Shown: piece after piece, positions 8,766-18,600 of the stretch | Position numbering within the stretch: the stretch's first letter is position 1 | Layout of the letters: each line of letters starts with the position of its first letter | Assembly: GCF_002215215.1 (NCBI RefSeq) | Contig: NZ_CP018632.1 | Span: 5,018,501 to 5,082,500 of the forward strand | DNA from: Granulosicoccus antarcticus IMCC3135 | Lineage (GTDB): Bacteria; Pseudomonadota; Gammaproteobacteria; Granulosicoccales; Granulosicoccaceae | DNA length: 64,000 nt | Reading direction: 5' to 3' | Made by a program: the position numbers and the translations under genes | Notes under the pieces: generated by a model | Told to the model about the DNA's origin: nothing | The model's database searches: none | Seen by the model: the letters and a program-made list of their open reading frames with translations, nothing else

Positions 8766-10118
8766 ATGAGTAATTCATTGTTCGCCTTGCGCACAGCCAT
8801 CGCGCAATCCGCGATGGCAAGGCGTTTTGCAGGAGCTGCCGCCTGGAGCGTACTGGGTGCCGTCGTGTCGAGTGGCATCAACATGACGTTGATGATGATG
8901 GTTGCGCGTATTCTGCCCCAGGACAAGTACGGCCAACTCATTCTACTGCAGAGTACCTTGATGTCTGTGAGCCTGCTGGCCGGCCTGGGCATGAGCGCCG
9001 TGGCAACACGCTACACTGCAGCATTACGCTCTCGCGAGCCAGAGCGACTAGCCAGAATACTCGCACTGTGCATCCGAATGACTCTGCTTGGTTCAGTGAT
9101 AGCAATGCTTAGCCTTCTGCTCTGGGCTTCTCCGGTTGCTACCGGCGTGCTCAGTTCTGTTGATCTGTATGTACCAGTACTGTTATCAGCGCCCTCAGTG
9201 CTCTTCCTGACCCTGGACCTTTATCAGAAAAGTGTACTGATCGGTCTCGAGTCGATGAAGCTGGTCGCTTTGTCAACACTGGCCGGGGTGCTCTTAAGCT
9301 TGCCAACGATGTTGTTTCTAACCCACCAATACGGCCTTGAGGGTGCCGCAACCGCATTGAGTGCAGCGGCCTTTTATCAAGTCCTGTTCAGCTACCTATC
9401 GCTCCGACATGAACGGGTGCGACATGATTTGTCGCGTAATACGGCTCACTGGCGGGGTGAACGTTCTCTGCTTGGCAGCTATGCACTTCCCGCATTGATC
9501 GCTGGCGGCCTTGTCGGTCCGGCCCATTGGGCCGTGCAGGCAATACTGGCTGGTCGACCTGATGGATTTACTCAGATTGCGATACTGGGTATCGCCATGC
9601 AGTGGTTCAATGTGATCATGTTCATTCCTGGCAATGCCAGCAAGGTGGTGCTGCCCATACTGACTGACAGCCTGACCGGCAACGATCACAAAGGCTCACG
9701 CTCTTTGCTTGGATTCTCTATTCTGGCCAATGCCTTGATAGCGATCCCTTTGGCTATTGGCATGAGCCTGTTTGCAACACAGATTTTGCAGCTCTACGGA
9801 GATAGCTACAATGACAGCACCTTGCCTTTCCGACTAGCAGTCTTTACTGCGGCAATACTGGCCTGCATCGGCCCCATTGGCACCATGATGTCGGCGGCTT
9901 CACGCATGTGGCTGGCAGCCTCGACCAATGCGGCCTGGGCGGCCCTGTACGTCGGCCTTGTCTACCTGCTGTTCGGTGACAGCGCAGCCGGGGTCACTCA
10001 AGCATTGATCATCGCGTACGTATTTCATACAATCTGGACTATCCTGTTTGCCCGCGTACACCTACGCCAGATTGCCAACGCCACCGCACATTCGGCAACA
10101 CAGGCCCCCGACAAGTGA
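8766..10118 (+). CDS. Wzx-like oligosaccharide flippase (MOP/PST superfamily)
   Basis: 450 residues with about 12-14 hydrophobic segments spread along the whole length and few long soluble stretches. After a short N-terminus, residues 18-45 contain the AWSVLGAVVSSGINMTLMMM type of first helix common to polysaccharide-biosynthesis flippases. Family members move undecaprenyl-diphosphate-linked repeat units across the inner membrane. The stop overlaps the GTG start of the next glycosyltransferase by 4 bp, which implies translational coupling. The neighbouring GT4 genes and the ligase at 12812 support a Wzx/Wzy-type pathway. This is the first of two Wzx candidates in the window. Confidence 0.82.
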   Translation: MSNSLFALRTAIAQSAMARRFAGAAAWSVLGAVVSSGINMTLMMMVARILPQDKYGQLILLQSTLMSVSLLAGLGMSAVATRYTAALRSREPERLARILALCIRMTLLGSVIAMLSLLLWASPVATGVLSSVDLYVPVLLSAPSVLFLTLDLYQKSVLIGLESMKLVALSTLAGVLLSLPTMLFLTHQYGLEGAATALSAAAFYQVLFSYLSLRHERVRHDLSRNTAHWRGERSLLGSYALPALIAGGLVGPAHWAVQAILAGRPDGFTQIAILGIAMQWFNVIMFIPGNASKVVLPILTDSLTGNDHKGSRSLLGFSILANALIAIPLAIGMSLFATQILQLYGDSYNDSTLPFRLAVFTAAILACIGPIGTMMSAASRMWLAASTNAAWAALYVGLVYLLFGDSAAGVTQALIIAYVFHTIWTILFARVHLRQIANATAHSATQAPDK

Positions 10119-11245
10119 AGTCACACAAGCAAATTACCTCCGACGCAAGCTGGTCAAGCTGCGCCCAGCGTGTCGTGATCTTTGTCGATGATTATCTGGA
10201 TTTTGATGGTCGTTACTCGATAGGTGGACGACAGCGTTTCACACGAGATCTGGCACTATTGATTCGTGCCTGGGGACGTGAGGTGGTCATCGTACAAAAA
10301 GCTCGTAAAGGCTTTGAACTAGAGTGCCCGGCAGGCATCTCAGTGATCGGCCTACCCGCAGCATTGCGTGTCAGAGGGGATCTTCTCTTCTGGAAAAAAG
10401 CGCAGGTGGTTGCCCGCCCAGGTGATGTTTTCCTGTACGCCTCTGGTGATGAGGTGTGGCCGTTTTTCCTTCCCAATGCCAAAGCCATACAACATGGAAT
10501 CTCATGGGACGGTGATCAGAAAGCCTGGTTTAGAAGCCTGCAAGGCTTCCGTGCGCTGGGTATGGCACGCAAGGTCCGCAGCATACTGTGTGTCGACACC
10601 AACTACATCAACTGGTTACGCTGTCAGGGCAACGAAGGCTATCGGCTAACCAGCAAGTGCGAATACATTCCCAACTATGCTGATCTACAACATGTGCCAA
10701 TCAGCGAAAAGTCCTCGGAAGAGCCCATGGCCATCATATCTGCGCGCCGCAATAGCGAGTTCCGAGGCCTTGACCTGTTCATTGAAGCGCTGGGAATGTT
10801 GCAGGCTCAATCTATCAACTTTACTGCGCATATCAGCACTAATCAGGGACATGACGATCTGCAGGCACGCGCCAGGGAACTGGGCTTTGCAGATCGACTG
10901 ACCACCAGTATGGATTCGATGGACGAGGTGTTGGCACGTTACCGCGACTTTGATGTCGCAGTGATTCCTACCCGCTGGTCGGAGGGTACAAGTCTGGCCT
11001 GCGTCGAGGCACTGACGGCAGGGCTGGCGGTAGTCACGACCCCTGTTGGCGGATTGGCCAACCTTGTAATCCCCGGATTCAACGGGTATGTCGTACCACC
11101 GGTTGCAGAACGTATTGCCGAGTCTCTTGCAGAGCTCGACTCTACAAGCAAGCGGCAACAGATGCGTGTCAATGCACTCTCTATGCGACCAGCGTTGGGT
11201 ATTGATGCCTGGCAGGCTTCCGTACAAAAATGGCTCGAGGCTTGA
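10115..11245 (+). CDS. Glycosyltransferase family 4 (GT-B fold)
   Basis: 376 residues beginning with GTG in a GTGA overlap with the flippase stop. The C-terminal half carries EX7E (EGTSLACVE) followed by TAGLAVVTTPVGG, the donor-binding signature of GT4. The middle part (IPNYADL, then AIISARRNSEFRGLDLFIEA) is the start of the second Rossmann domain. The N-terminal DDYLDFDGRYSIGGRQRF region is the acceptor-side entry. The last 16 bp overlap the start of the lyase gene, so flippase, transferase and lyase form one operon. Confidence 0.82.
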   Translation: MKSHKQITSDASWSSCAQRVVIFVDDYLDFDGRYSIGGRQRFTRDLALLIRAWGREVVIVQKARKGFELECPAGISVIGLPAALRVRGDLLFWKKAQVVARPGDVFLYASGDEVWPFFLPNAKAIQHGISWDGDQKAWFRSLQGFRALGMARKVRSILCVDTNYINWLRCQGNEGYRLTSKCEYIPNYADLQHVPISEKSSEEPMAIISARRNSEFRGLDLFIEALGMLQAQSINFTAHISTNQGHDDLQARARELGFADRLTTSMDSMDEVLARYRDFDVAVIPTRWSEGTSLACVEALTAGLAVVTTPVGGLANLVIPGFNGYVVPPVAERIAESLAELDSTSKRQQMRVNALSMRPALGIDAWQASVQKWLEA

Positions 11246-12822
11246 AGCGGCGAATCTTTCTTACCTCCGCCGCCAGACTCGCCCTGCTTTCGGGCGTAAA
11301 GCTATCGACTGAGATAAACGCCTCCGAAGATACCGCCAACTCATCTCACCCCGTCACGGCCTCACCTGAACAGATCGCCTCACCTGAACAGATCGCCTCA
11401 CCTGAACAGATCGCCTCAGACGAAACGCTCGAGCCGATTGATGAGCAAACGCCCGAAAGCTATCTGCCTCCAGCAGTCAAACCGTTGCGGGTAGCACCGG
11501 GACTCGAGGGTTTCGGCACCGATACGACAGGCGGGCGTGGTGGCAAAATCCTTGTCGTTACCAATCTGAACGAATCAGGCCCGGGCTCGTTCCACGAAAC
11601 GATGCAAACATCGGGGGACCGTATCATCCTGTTTGATGTGTCGGGCGATATTGCAATGGGACCATTTTCAGATATGGCTCCGGGCAAGGTGTCCATCTAT
11701 GGCCAATCGGCACCCGGCGAAGGCATTTCCATCAATTGCCGCCAGGATCACATCGGAACCCCCTTATCCGTCAGCACTGACGATGTTCTCATTCAGCATT
11801 GTCGCTTTCGCCCGGGAGCTGCGATCGCCACCAATAGCGATCGACGTGCCCTGAATATCGGCAGCAGTAGTCGCACCGTGAAAAATGTGGTCATTGACCA
11901 TTGCTCACTATCATGGAGCACTGATGGGCAGCTGGATATCTGGTACGACACTCACGACATCACCATCAATCGCTGCCTGATTTACGAATGCCTGTTCAAT
12001 TCGACCAGCGGCCCGGGCAAACAGTCTTATGCGGTCGTTATGGGTGGCGGCGCCAGTCGAATCAGTATTATCAACTGTGTACTGGCAAACGGGGACTATC
12101 GCTTCCCGGCTATCTTTGCCGTCACTGATCTGGATTTGTTCAACAACCTGATTTACGGCTATACCTTTGTGGGCACTATCGCCCAATGCCAGTATTCTGA
12201 GGTAAACGTAACGGGCAACATCGAACAGAACCTGTACATAGATGCAGCGCAAACCGCCTATGCCGATATAGATGGACTGGTCAATGCCGAGTCATCCGCC
12301 AATATACGTCTCAACGTCAAAGACAACGGGCTGATTCTCGGTCCGGATTCAACCACGATAGAGCCAATCAGGGTTTATCAAGGCGCCCCTGTCACCGACC
12401 CGACAAGCCATCCAGATTGGTCCGCAGCCGCTACCCCCGCGCCACGCCCCGCTCTGATTCCGCTAAATCAACTGGAAGCCAATCTGCTTGCAGATGTGGG
12501 TGCGACGGCACCAACACGTGATGCTGCCGATACTCGAATCATTGCGCAAATTCGATCACGTTATGTGCAGCTCGTGGATCTGGTTGACGGCGATATCCTC
12601 ACCCCTGATAACGCTGCCAGTGTCGGCACGAACCGGGACGTGACGCGCCCGCAATTGGCAGGCGGCCCGTCCAGACTCGGTTCTGCACCGGACTATGTAC
12701 CCGATAGCTGGAAGAGGGCTAATGGTCTTCAGACTTCAGACAATGCAGCAAACACAGACAGCAACAGTGATGGCTACCTGGATATCGAAGACTGGCTCGC
12801 CTCTCTTACGATCAAACACTAA
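11230..12822 (+). CDS. Secreted PL1-like (pectate lyase family) polysaccharide lyase with Tat-type signal
   Basis: 530 residues. The N-terminus KRRIFLTSAARLALLSG (residues 6-22) has a twin Arg and a hydrophobic stretch, so Tat export is likely. Residues 45-62 are three in-frame copies of a six-residue unit (SPEQIA). From about residue 87, PGLEGFGTDTTGGRGG and the parallel beta-helix pattern (GDRIILFDVSGDI, then IDHCSLSWSTDGQLDI near residues 222-237) match polysaccharide lyase family 1. A Ca-binding-like DSNSDGYLDIEDW lies near the C-terminus and resembles a dockerin/EF-hand loop. It starts inside the preceding glycosyltransferase and overlaps the convergent ligase by 11 bp. It probably trims or releases the uronate-containing polymer made here; the target polymer is unknown. 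Confidence 0.8.
   Translation: MARGLKRRIFLTSAARLALLSGVKLSTEINASEDTANSSHPVTASPEQIASPEQIASPEQIASDETLEPIDEQTPESYLPPAVKPLRVAPGLEGFGTDTTGGRGGKILVVTNLNESGPGSFHETMQTSGDRIILFDVSGDIAMGPFSDMAPGKVSIYGQSAPGEGISINCRQDHIGTPLSVSTDDVLIQHCRFRPGAAIATNSDRRALNIGSSSRTVKNVVIDHCSLSWSTDGQLDIWYDTHDITINRCLIYECLFNSTSGPGKQSYAVVMGGGASRISIINCVLANGDYRFPAIFAVTDLDLFNNLIYGYTFVGTIAQCQYSEVNVTGNIEQNLYIDAAQTAYADIDGLVNAESSANIRLNVKDNGLILGPDSTTIEPIRVYQGAPVTDPTSHPDWSAAATPAPRPALIPLNQLEANLLADVGATAPTRDAADTRIIAQIRSRYVQLVDLVDGDILTPDNAASVGTNRDVTRPQLAGGPSRLGSAPDYVPDSWKRANGLQTSDNAANTDSNSDGYLDIEDWLASLTIKH
11361..11414 (+). repeat. Three tandem copies of an 18-bp unit inside the lyase gene
   Basis: The unit ctcacctgaacagatcgc repeats exactly three times and encodes six residues per copy in the linker after the Tat signal. 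The copies are identical at DNA level, so the array is young and may vary in copy number by slippage without a frameshift. Confidence 0.9.
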
Positions 12823-14089
12823 GTCCGATACTGCGTCGTTTGCGTCGTCGTCGACGCTGCTGGTTTTCAACCTGAAAGTCCGGATTGTTGAACAGAGATC
12901 GTTCACCATTTTGCCGAAGTATGGTAATGCAGGCCAGCATAACGGCAGGTGTCAGCATCTGGAATTTGGCGTTGAACGATACCAGAGCCATGTCATAAGC
13001 CATGAAGGACAGCAACATCAGACCGAACAATAGCTTGAATCGCCAGACACGCATTGACAGGATAGCTCGCAATATCAGTCCGTAGAATGACAACATGCAA
13101 ATCAATCCGATCATCCCGACGGACGACATTATCTCCAGGTAATTATTGTGCGCGTAGGAGACATTCAAAGACTGGAAAGCGCCGATCCCATTACCTAACA
13201 ATGGCCGTTCGCTATACAAGGCATAGGCTGCGCGTGCCAGATCTGCACGTTCATCGACACTGCCGTCGTCATTCTCCGCACCCGACTCCATGCGGTTGTA
13301 GACCATTTCGGCTACGTTGGCAAAGTCGACATCACCACTGATAACCAGTTTGCCCAGGCTGCCCGAACTGACAACCAGATAAGCTGCCACAACTACGCCG
13401 ATCAGCGGAACAGCAATAACAGGCTTGAAGAAGGCAGTCAGGAACACCCAAAGCAACAGGGCCGCCACCAGGACAATAGCCGTCCGCGACCCTGTCAGGT
13501 AGGTGACGAACACAGCGACCACACAGATCGCCAGCAAAGCCAGAATCTCAACCATTTTCTTGGCCGCCACACTACGACGCCCTGCTACCGACACAATATG
13601 AACATAACCAAAAAATACGGTGACATGTCCGATATACCCCATCAGGTTCGATTGATTGATGGAACCAAGGAAGCGAATCCCTACTTCACTAAGGTTCAAG
13701 TTGACCAAACCCAATGCCATCAACAAATTGAAGCCGATCGCCGCGTATAAACCGATGAAAAAAGCAGTGGCGTTGCCAAAATGTATGATGATGTTGTACA
13801 CGACAAACATACTGACCAGAATCAGCGCCATGGTGCGCACCATACCAATGGAAAAATTCTGATCGACTGACCAGAAAATTGATGCAACGGACAGAGCCAC
13901 CAGCACGGTGTAGGCAATGAATGGTGCAGGGAACTTGGGCTTGACCCTGACGATCAACGCATAAAGACCATAAGCCCCTACCATCACGACGTTGATCAGG
14001 TAGAGAAACGGTAAAAACAACTCGTTATCAAACACCACCAATGCAAACGCATACAGCGCCAGCATGCCACTGAAAAACAAGCTAATCAC
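12812..14089 (-). CDS. O-antigen ligase / Wzy-like polymerase family membrane protein
   Basis: 425 residues with about ten to twelve membrane segments. A periplasmic loop before the last spans contains LYSERPLLGNGIGAF and YAHNNYLEIMSSVGMIGL, the conserved Wzy_C pattern (R-P-x-x-G-x-G and H-N). These proteins transfer or polymerise undecaprenyl-linked polysaccharide on the periplasmic side. The C-terminal end is a basic cytoplasmic tail (QRRRRRKRRS). It is on the minus strand downstream of the DUF1501 gene (115 bp gap) and overlaps the PL1-like gene tail to tail by 11 bp. Ligase and polymerase cannot be separated from sequence alone. Confidence 0.8.
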   Translation of the reverse strand: MISLFFSGMLALYAFALVVFDNELFLPFLYLINVVMVGAYGLYALIVRVKPKFPAPFIAYTVLVALSVASIFWSVDQNFSIGMVRTMALILVSMFVVYNIIIHFGNATAFFIGLYAAIGFNLLMALGLVNLNLSEVGIRFLGSINQSNLMGYIGHVTVFFGYVHIVSVAGRRSVAAKKMVEILALLAICVVAVFVTYLTGSRTAIVLVAALLLWVFLTAFFKPVIAVPLIGVVVAAYLVVSSGSLGKLVISGDVDFANVAEMVYNRMESGAENDDGSVDERADLARAAYALYSERPLLGNGIGAFQSLNVSYAHNNYLEIMSSVGMIGLICMLSFYGLILRAILSMRVWRFKLLFGLMLLSFMAYDMALVSFNAKFQMLTPAVMLACITILRQNGERSLFNNPDFQVENQQRRRRRKRRSIGLSV

Positions 14090-14204
14090 TTGGAATTTTC
14101 CATATCATTATTCTTCATGGTTGGCGTGCACCGCGCGCACTACCTGTCTGACCCGGAAAACCGAGCATGCTTACAGACTATGGTAGCCGAACTTCAATGA
14201 AGGA

Positions 14205-15605
14205 TCAGTCAAACAACCCGTAATTCTGCCAAGTGTTGTCAAAATTGGCCAGATCCGGAAAGACAGAAGCAATGTCAGCATTCGACAAGCCCATCCAGGA
14301 AGCCAGTGCGGCCCCGTACTGATTGACCGAAATCGACGGTATGACGCGGCCCTTGTCACCCGTATCATCATCACCACCAATGACATAGCTGGGCCAGTCA
14401 CCGATCAGTTTCTTGCCATTCACAGCACCACCAAGCACAAGATAGTGCCCGCCCCAGCCGTGGTCCGACCCATCACCATTGACCGTCAAGGTACGACCGA
14501 AGTCTGAAGCGGTAAACGTGGTGACTTCCTGCGCCACGCCCAGACTCGCCAGCTCTTGTTGAAAACTGCTCAAGCCTTTGTCCAGGTCTTTGGTCAGCTG
14601 GTCCATTCTGGGTGATTGAGCATCATGCGTATCCCAACCGCCCATGCCGACGAAAAAGATCTGGCGCTTCTGCCCCATGATGTCGCGACCGGCAATCAGC
14701 CTGGCGACCATCTGCAACTGCTCACCCAGGTTTCCCTTGGTTGTAAAGTCGTATCCTGAGGCCGAATGCTGCGACATGACTTCAGCCAGCAGGCGTGAAC
14801 TATCACGTGCCCGGGTAAACGAGCTACCGGCAAACTGCTTGAGTATATGTTCGTTATCCAGGGCCAGTATCTGCGCCATGGCGTTATCACGTCCGGCATT
14901 AGCGCTGGACTTGTTGGCATCCATGTAATCCATCAGCTTCGGTCCGTACTTGGCATTGACGGACACCGGTGCGGTGTAATTGCCAGACTGAAAATAGTTG
15001 CTGCCTGCCACGGTAAAGGTCGGTGGCAACGTCGCACCGGCATTGGCTTCACGCAACATATCGGCCATGCGACCACCCCAGCCCGCTCCCACCAGCGCGG
15101 AAGGTCGACTTGTCAGACCTTTCTGCCACTGCTCCTGCTGATGATTGTGTGCAAACAGATCGGAAGGAATGGTGGCTGAGCCATTAGCTAACCCGGCCCG
15201 AGTAACAGGCGAAATCAGGTTACCGACGTTGGCCAGTATGGCAGCATTACCCTCTTCGTAGAGCTGCCGGATACCCGGCAGATTCTTGTTGAAGCTGACC
15301 ACGCCATCACTGGCCGGCAGCAGCTCACTCTGGTCGATAGCCAGACTTCCACGCGCGGCACTGTATTCGCTATGCCGTGAACTGTCGGAAGGCACGAACA
15401 GATTGAACGAATCACTGCCTCCGTACAAAAATACACAGACCAGAGCCTTGTAATCATCGATGCCGGCATAGGAGCTTGAATCAGCCAGCGCCGAACCGAC
15501 CAGGTTCAGCTTGCCAGTCATGGCACCGGCCCCGCTGCCTGCAACGGCACAGGCCAGTGAATTTTTCAGGAATCGGCGGCGTGCTTGATAGTGTCTGCTC
15601 ATCAA
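14205..15605 (-). CDS. DUF1501 family protein, Tat-exported
   Basis: 466 residues. The N-terminus ARRRFLKNSLACAVAGSGAG (residues 8-27) is a clear Tat signal (RRxFLK), and export past an Ala-rich h-region is expected. The body has the DUF1501 features KALVCVFLYGGSDSFNLFVP near residues 48-67 and DFGRTLTVNGDGSDHGWGG near residues 360-380, the latter with sulfatase/alkaline-phosphatase-like metal-site residues. An AAGGAG ribosome site 7 bp before ATG 15605 supports the start and lies on the stop of the upstream DUF1800 gene (9 bp gap). DUF1501 and DUF1800 proteins are known to occur as adjacent pairs; their biochemical function is not established. Confidence 0.85.
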   Translation of the reverse strand: MMSRHYQARRRFLKNSLACAVAGSGAGAMTGKLNLVGSALADSSSYAGIDDYKALVCVFLYGGSDSFNLFVPSDSSRHSEYSAARGSLAIDQSELLPASDGVVSFNKNLPGIRQLYEEGNAAILANVGNLISPVTRAGLANGSATIPSDLFAHNHQQEQWQKGLTSRPSALVGAGWGGRMADMLREANAGATLPPTFTVAGSNYFQSGNYTAPVSVNAKYGPKLMDYMDANKSSANAGRDNAMAQILALDNEHILKQFAGSSFTRARDSSRLLAEVMSQHSASGYDFTTKGNLGEQLQMVARLIAGRDIMGQKRQIFFVGMGGWDTHDAQSPRMDQLTKDLDKGLSSFQQELASLGVAQEVTTFTASDFGRTLTVNGDGSDHGWGGHYLVLGGAVNGKKLIGDWPSYVIGGDDDTGDKGRVIPSISVNQYGAALASWMGLSNADIASVFPDLANFDNTWQNYGLFD

Positions 15606-15614
15606 CGTACTCCT

Positions 15615-18600
15615 TTACATTTGGACCAGATAATCAGGGGACGCCATGATCAGACTCAGCGCATCACGCACGCGCTGTGACTGATCTGCTGCAGTATTTG
15701 CCGCTGGCAATGAGTCAATATGATTGGCAAGAACGCTGCGCAGCCCATCGCTCATGCTGCCAGACAATAACAGGACATCAAGATGATCCAGAAGCTCTGT
15801 TGTACCGAGTGCTGCCAGCGCTCGCTCAGCACTCAGATTCAGGTATGAGGTTCGCTTGGCATTGGAATCACTGGCGTCATGTCCGTACTGAATCTGCTTG
15901 TCGATGCGATTGGTCATGCTCAGAATCGTGTCATCTGTATAGATTTCAGCTTCTGGCGCAGCTTTACCCTGAGCGTAAATGGCTCCCAGAGGGGCATAGT
16001 CAGGGTGGTAAAAGTTGAACACCGACGGCGACTTGAGTACCGCCTGTCCACCCACCGAATCCAGATCCTTCACATGTGGCGAGGGTGTGTTGTAAACACC
16101 GTTCTGACTTCCACTACCGCGTGTGATGTTGAAGGCACGCCACAGATGCGACAAGCGCAGTACCGGTTCTCGCAACTTGCCAAAATCAGCAACATTCTCA
16201 TGCCCATGGCGAGCTTCATCATCAAGAAGAATGGCCTTGACGACCGCCTTCAGATCACCGCGAACACCGGCGCCATTGTTGTTGAAGACGCCACTGACGC
16301 GTGCAATATAACCAGGCGTCGGGTTACTGGTAACCAGCCGTTGGATCAGCTGTCTGGAGATGAAAGGCCCTACATTCGCATGATTGGCAATCGAATCCAG
16401 CGCCATTTGCAGATCGGCTTCTGCGCCATTGCTTGCCGGAGCAACAACCCCACCGAGCAACCATTTCGGATCGTCATCGTGATACTGGGGCCAGGCCTGC
16501 ATCGGCACCAGTTTGTTGGCATTACCGTTGATAGAGGTGATCGTCCAGTCAGTGGCTCCACCAAAGTTCCAGCCGGTATAGATCCGTGAATAATTCTCGA
16601 TCTGATTCTGGGTAAAGCTATGAATAGGCTGGCCACCCGAGAGCTTTTTCGTACCATCGATGTTCAGCTCATACAAACCAATACTGAATAGCTGTAGAAC
16701 CTCTCTTGCGAAGTTCTCATCAGCCCGGGTATTGCTGGATATCTCGCCTCTGGCGTTCTGCAGCATGCTCAGATACACACCCATGACCGGGCTCAGCGTC
16801 ACGGTTTCAAGCAGTTCCCGATAGTTGCCAAACGCCTGCTCACGCAGCTGATCGTAGTAACGAGTGACACCGTACTGTGCATTGCCCAGGGTATAACCCT
16901 GATCCGATACCACAAAGATCTGACTCAGGGCAAAAGCGACTCGCTGGCGCAGCTGGTCTTCTCCATCCACAACATCTCGCCACCAGACCTCATGACGCGG
17001 CTCCTGGCCACTACCATTGCTGTGGGTCTGGACGAAATCCAGATGTGGCGCACCCTGGAGGGTGAACTGATCATCGATCCACGCTTCCAGACCCATGCTC
17101 TGAACCTTGGCGATAGACTCAGTCGTTGCACCAAAACTTGCCTGCGCCAGAAATCGGGCAGCCTCACTTGGCGTCACACCGGAGCTCTGCCCCTCGGTAA
17201 CAGTTACAAGCAGAGTTGTCTGCGCACTGTTTTCAAGCTCGTCAAGAACCGTCAGGGTGACACGATAACTACCTGCAGTAGATAACAGCAATTCAGCTAA
17301 AGCGCCCTCAGATGATGGACCTTGCTCGCCTGTTGCTACACCCGATTCATCCAGCATTTCGGTTAGCCACAGGAATGTCAGATCACCCTCTCCACCTGTG
17401 GTTGCGGATGCATCAAACCTGGCCGTAAAAGGCGTCTCACCTGTCAATGCCTCACTTGAAACCTGGATAGACAGTTCTTCTGATTCTTCGTCCAGCTCAG
17501 TAATGCTGATGATCTGGGTAGCCGTATCCATCTGTCCAGCACCATCAAGCACCGTCAGTGTCACCGTGTAGTCGCCGATAGACGAATAGCTGTAGAGCGG
17601 TGAAAGCTCATTGGATTGCCCCGACTCGGTGGCATCACCAAAATTCCACAAGACACGTGTGACCTCATTGTCGTCAGTCGACTCATTGAGGAAATTCACG
17701 GTGGAACCGGTCTGCGGTGAATCGATGCTGAATGCGGCAACCGGCGGATTGTCTTCAACCGCTTCCGGGCTAGCCGTAATGGTTAGTGTCGCGCTGCTCT
17801 GCAATCCTGCAGCATCACTGACAGTGACTGTGGCGGTATATTCGCCGGCAACAGTATAGTCATGACTGACTGAGGCAAGTTCAGGACCTTCTTCTGCCGT
17901 GCCATCACCAAAATTCCAGACATAACTGACGATGCCTACATTATCGGTGGACGCTGTCGCATCCAGCACCGTCGTCAACGGAATAAAGCCTTCTACAGGA
18001 GCTGCTGTCAGACTGGCGACCGGTGCCTCAGAATCGCTCAGCACACTGATACCGATCTCTGCAGTTGCACTTTGCCCCGCACTGTCGGTCACGGTTACTA
18101 CAGCCGTAAAATCACCGGCTTCTGCATAACTGTGAGTAACGACACTCTCGCCTCCGCTGAGCGGCTCACTACCGTCACCGAAATCAAAGGCGTAACTGAC
18201 GAGACCATAGTCATCACTCGATGCACTGGCGTCAAAAACGGTCAGAAGAGGCGCAGCTCCCTCGCTCTGGGTGACACTCAGAACCGCTGTTGGACTGGCA
18301 TCCACAATGGTCAGCATGCCGATATCATCGACCAGAAAATCTCCGCGGAACTGCACACCATGAACCGCGATAACGCTGTTACCCGGCTGCAGGCTGGCCA
18401 AGTCCGCATGGATATTGCGCGTGAATGTCTGCCAGCTACCGTCATAGGCGTCGCGGCCCAGGCCAAATCGCAGATTACTGCTCGCCTCATCGCCGCGAGC
18501 GGAGGTGTACTGGTCATAGATCAGGTAGCGAAATCCGTCGGCAGTTTCCAGGCTGACATACACAGAGAAACCCTCGTTGGTCTTCATCGACCAGCGCAGA

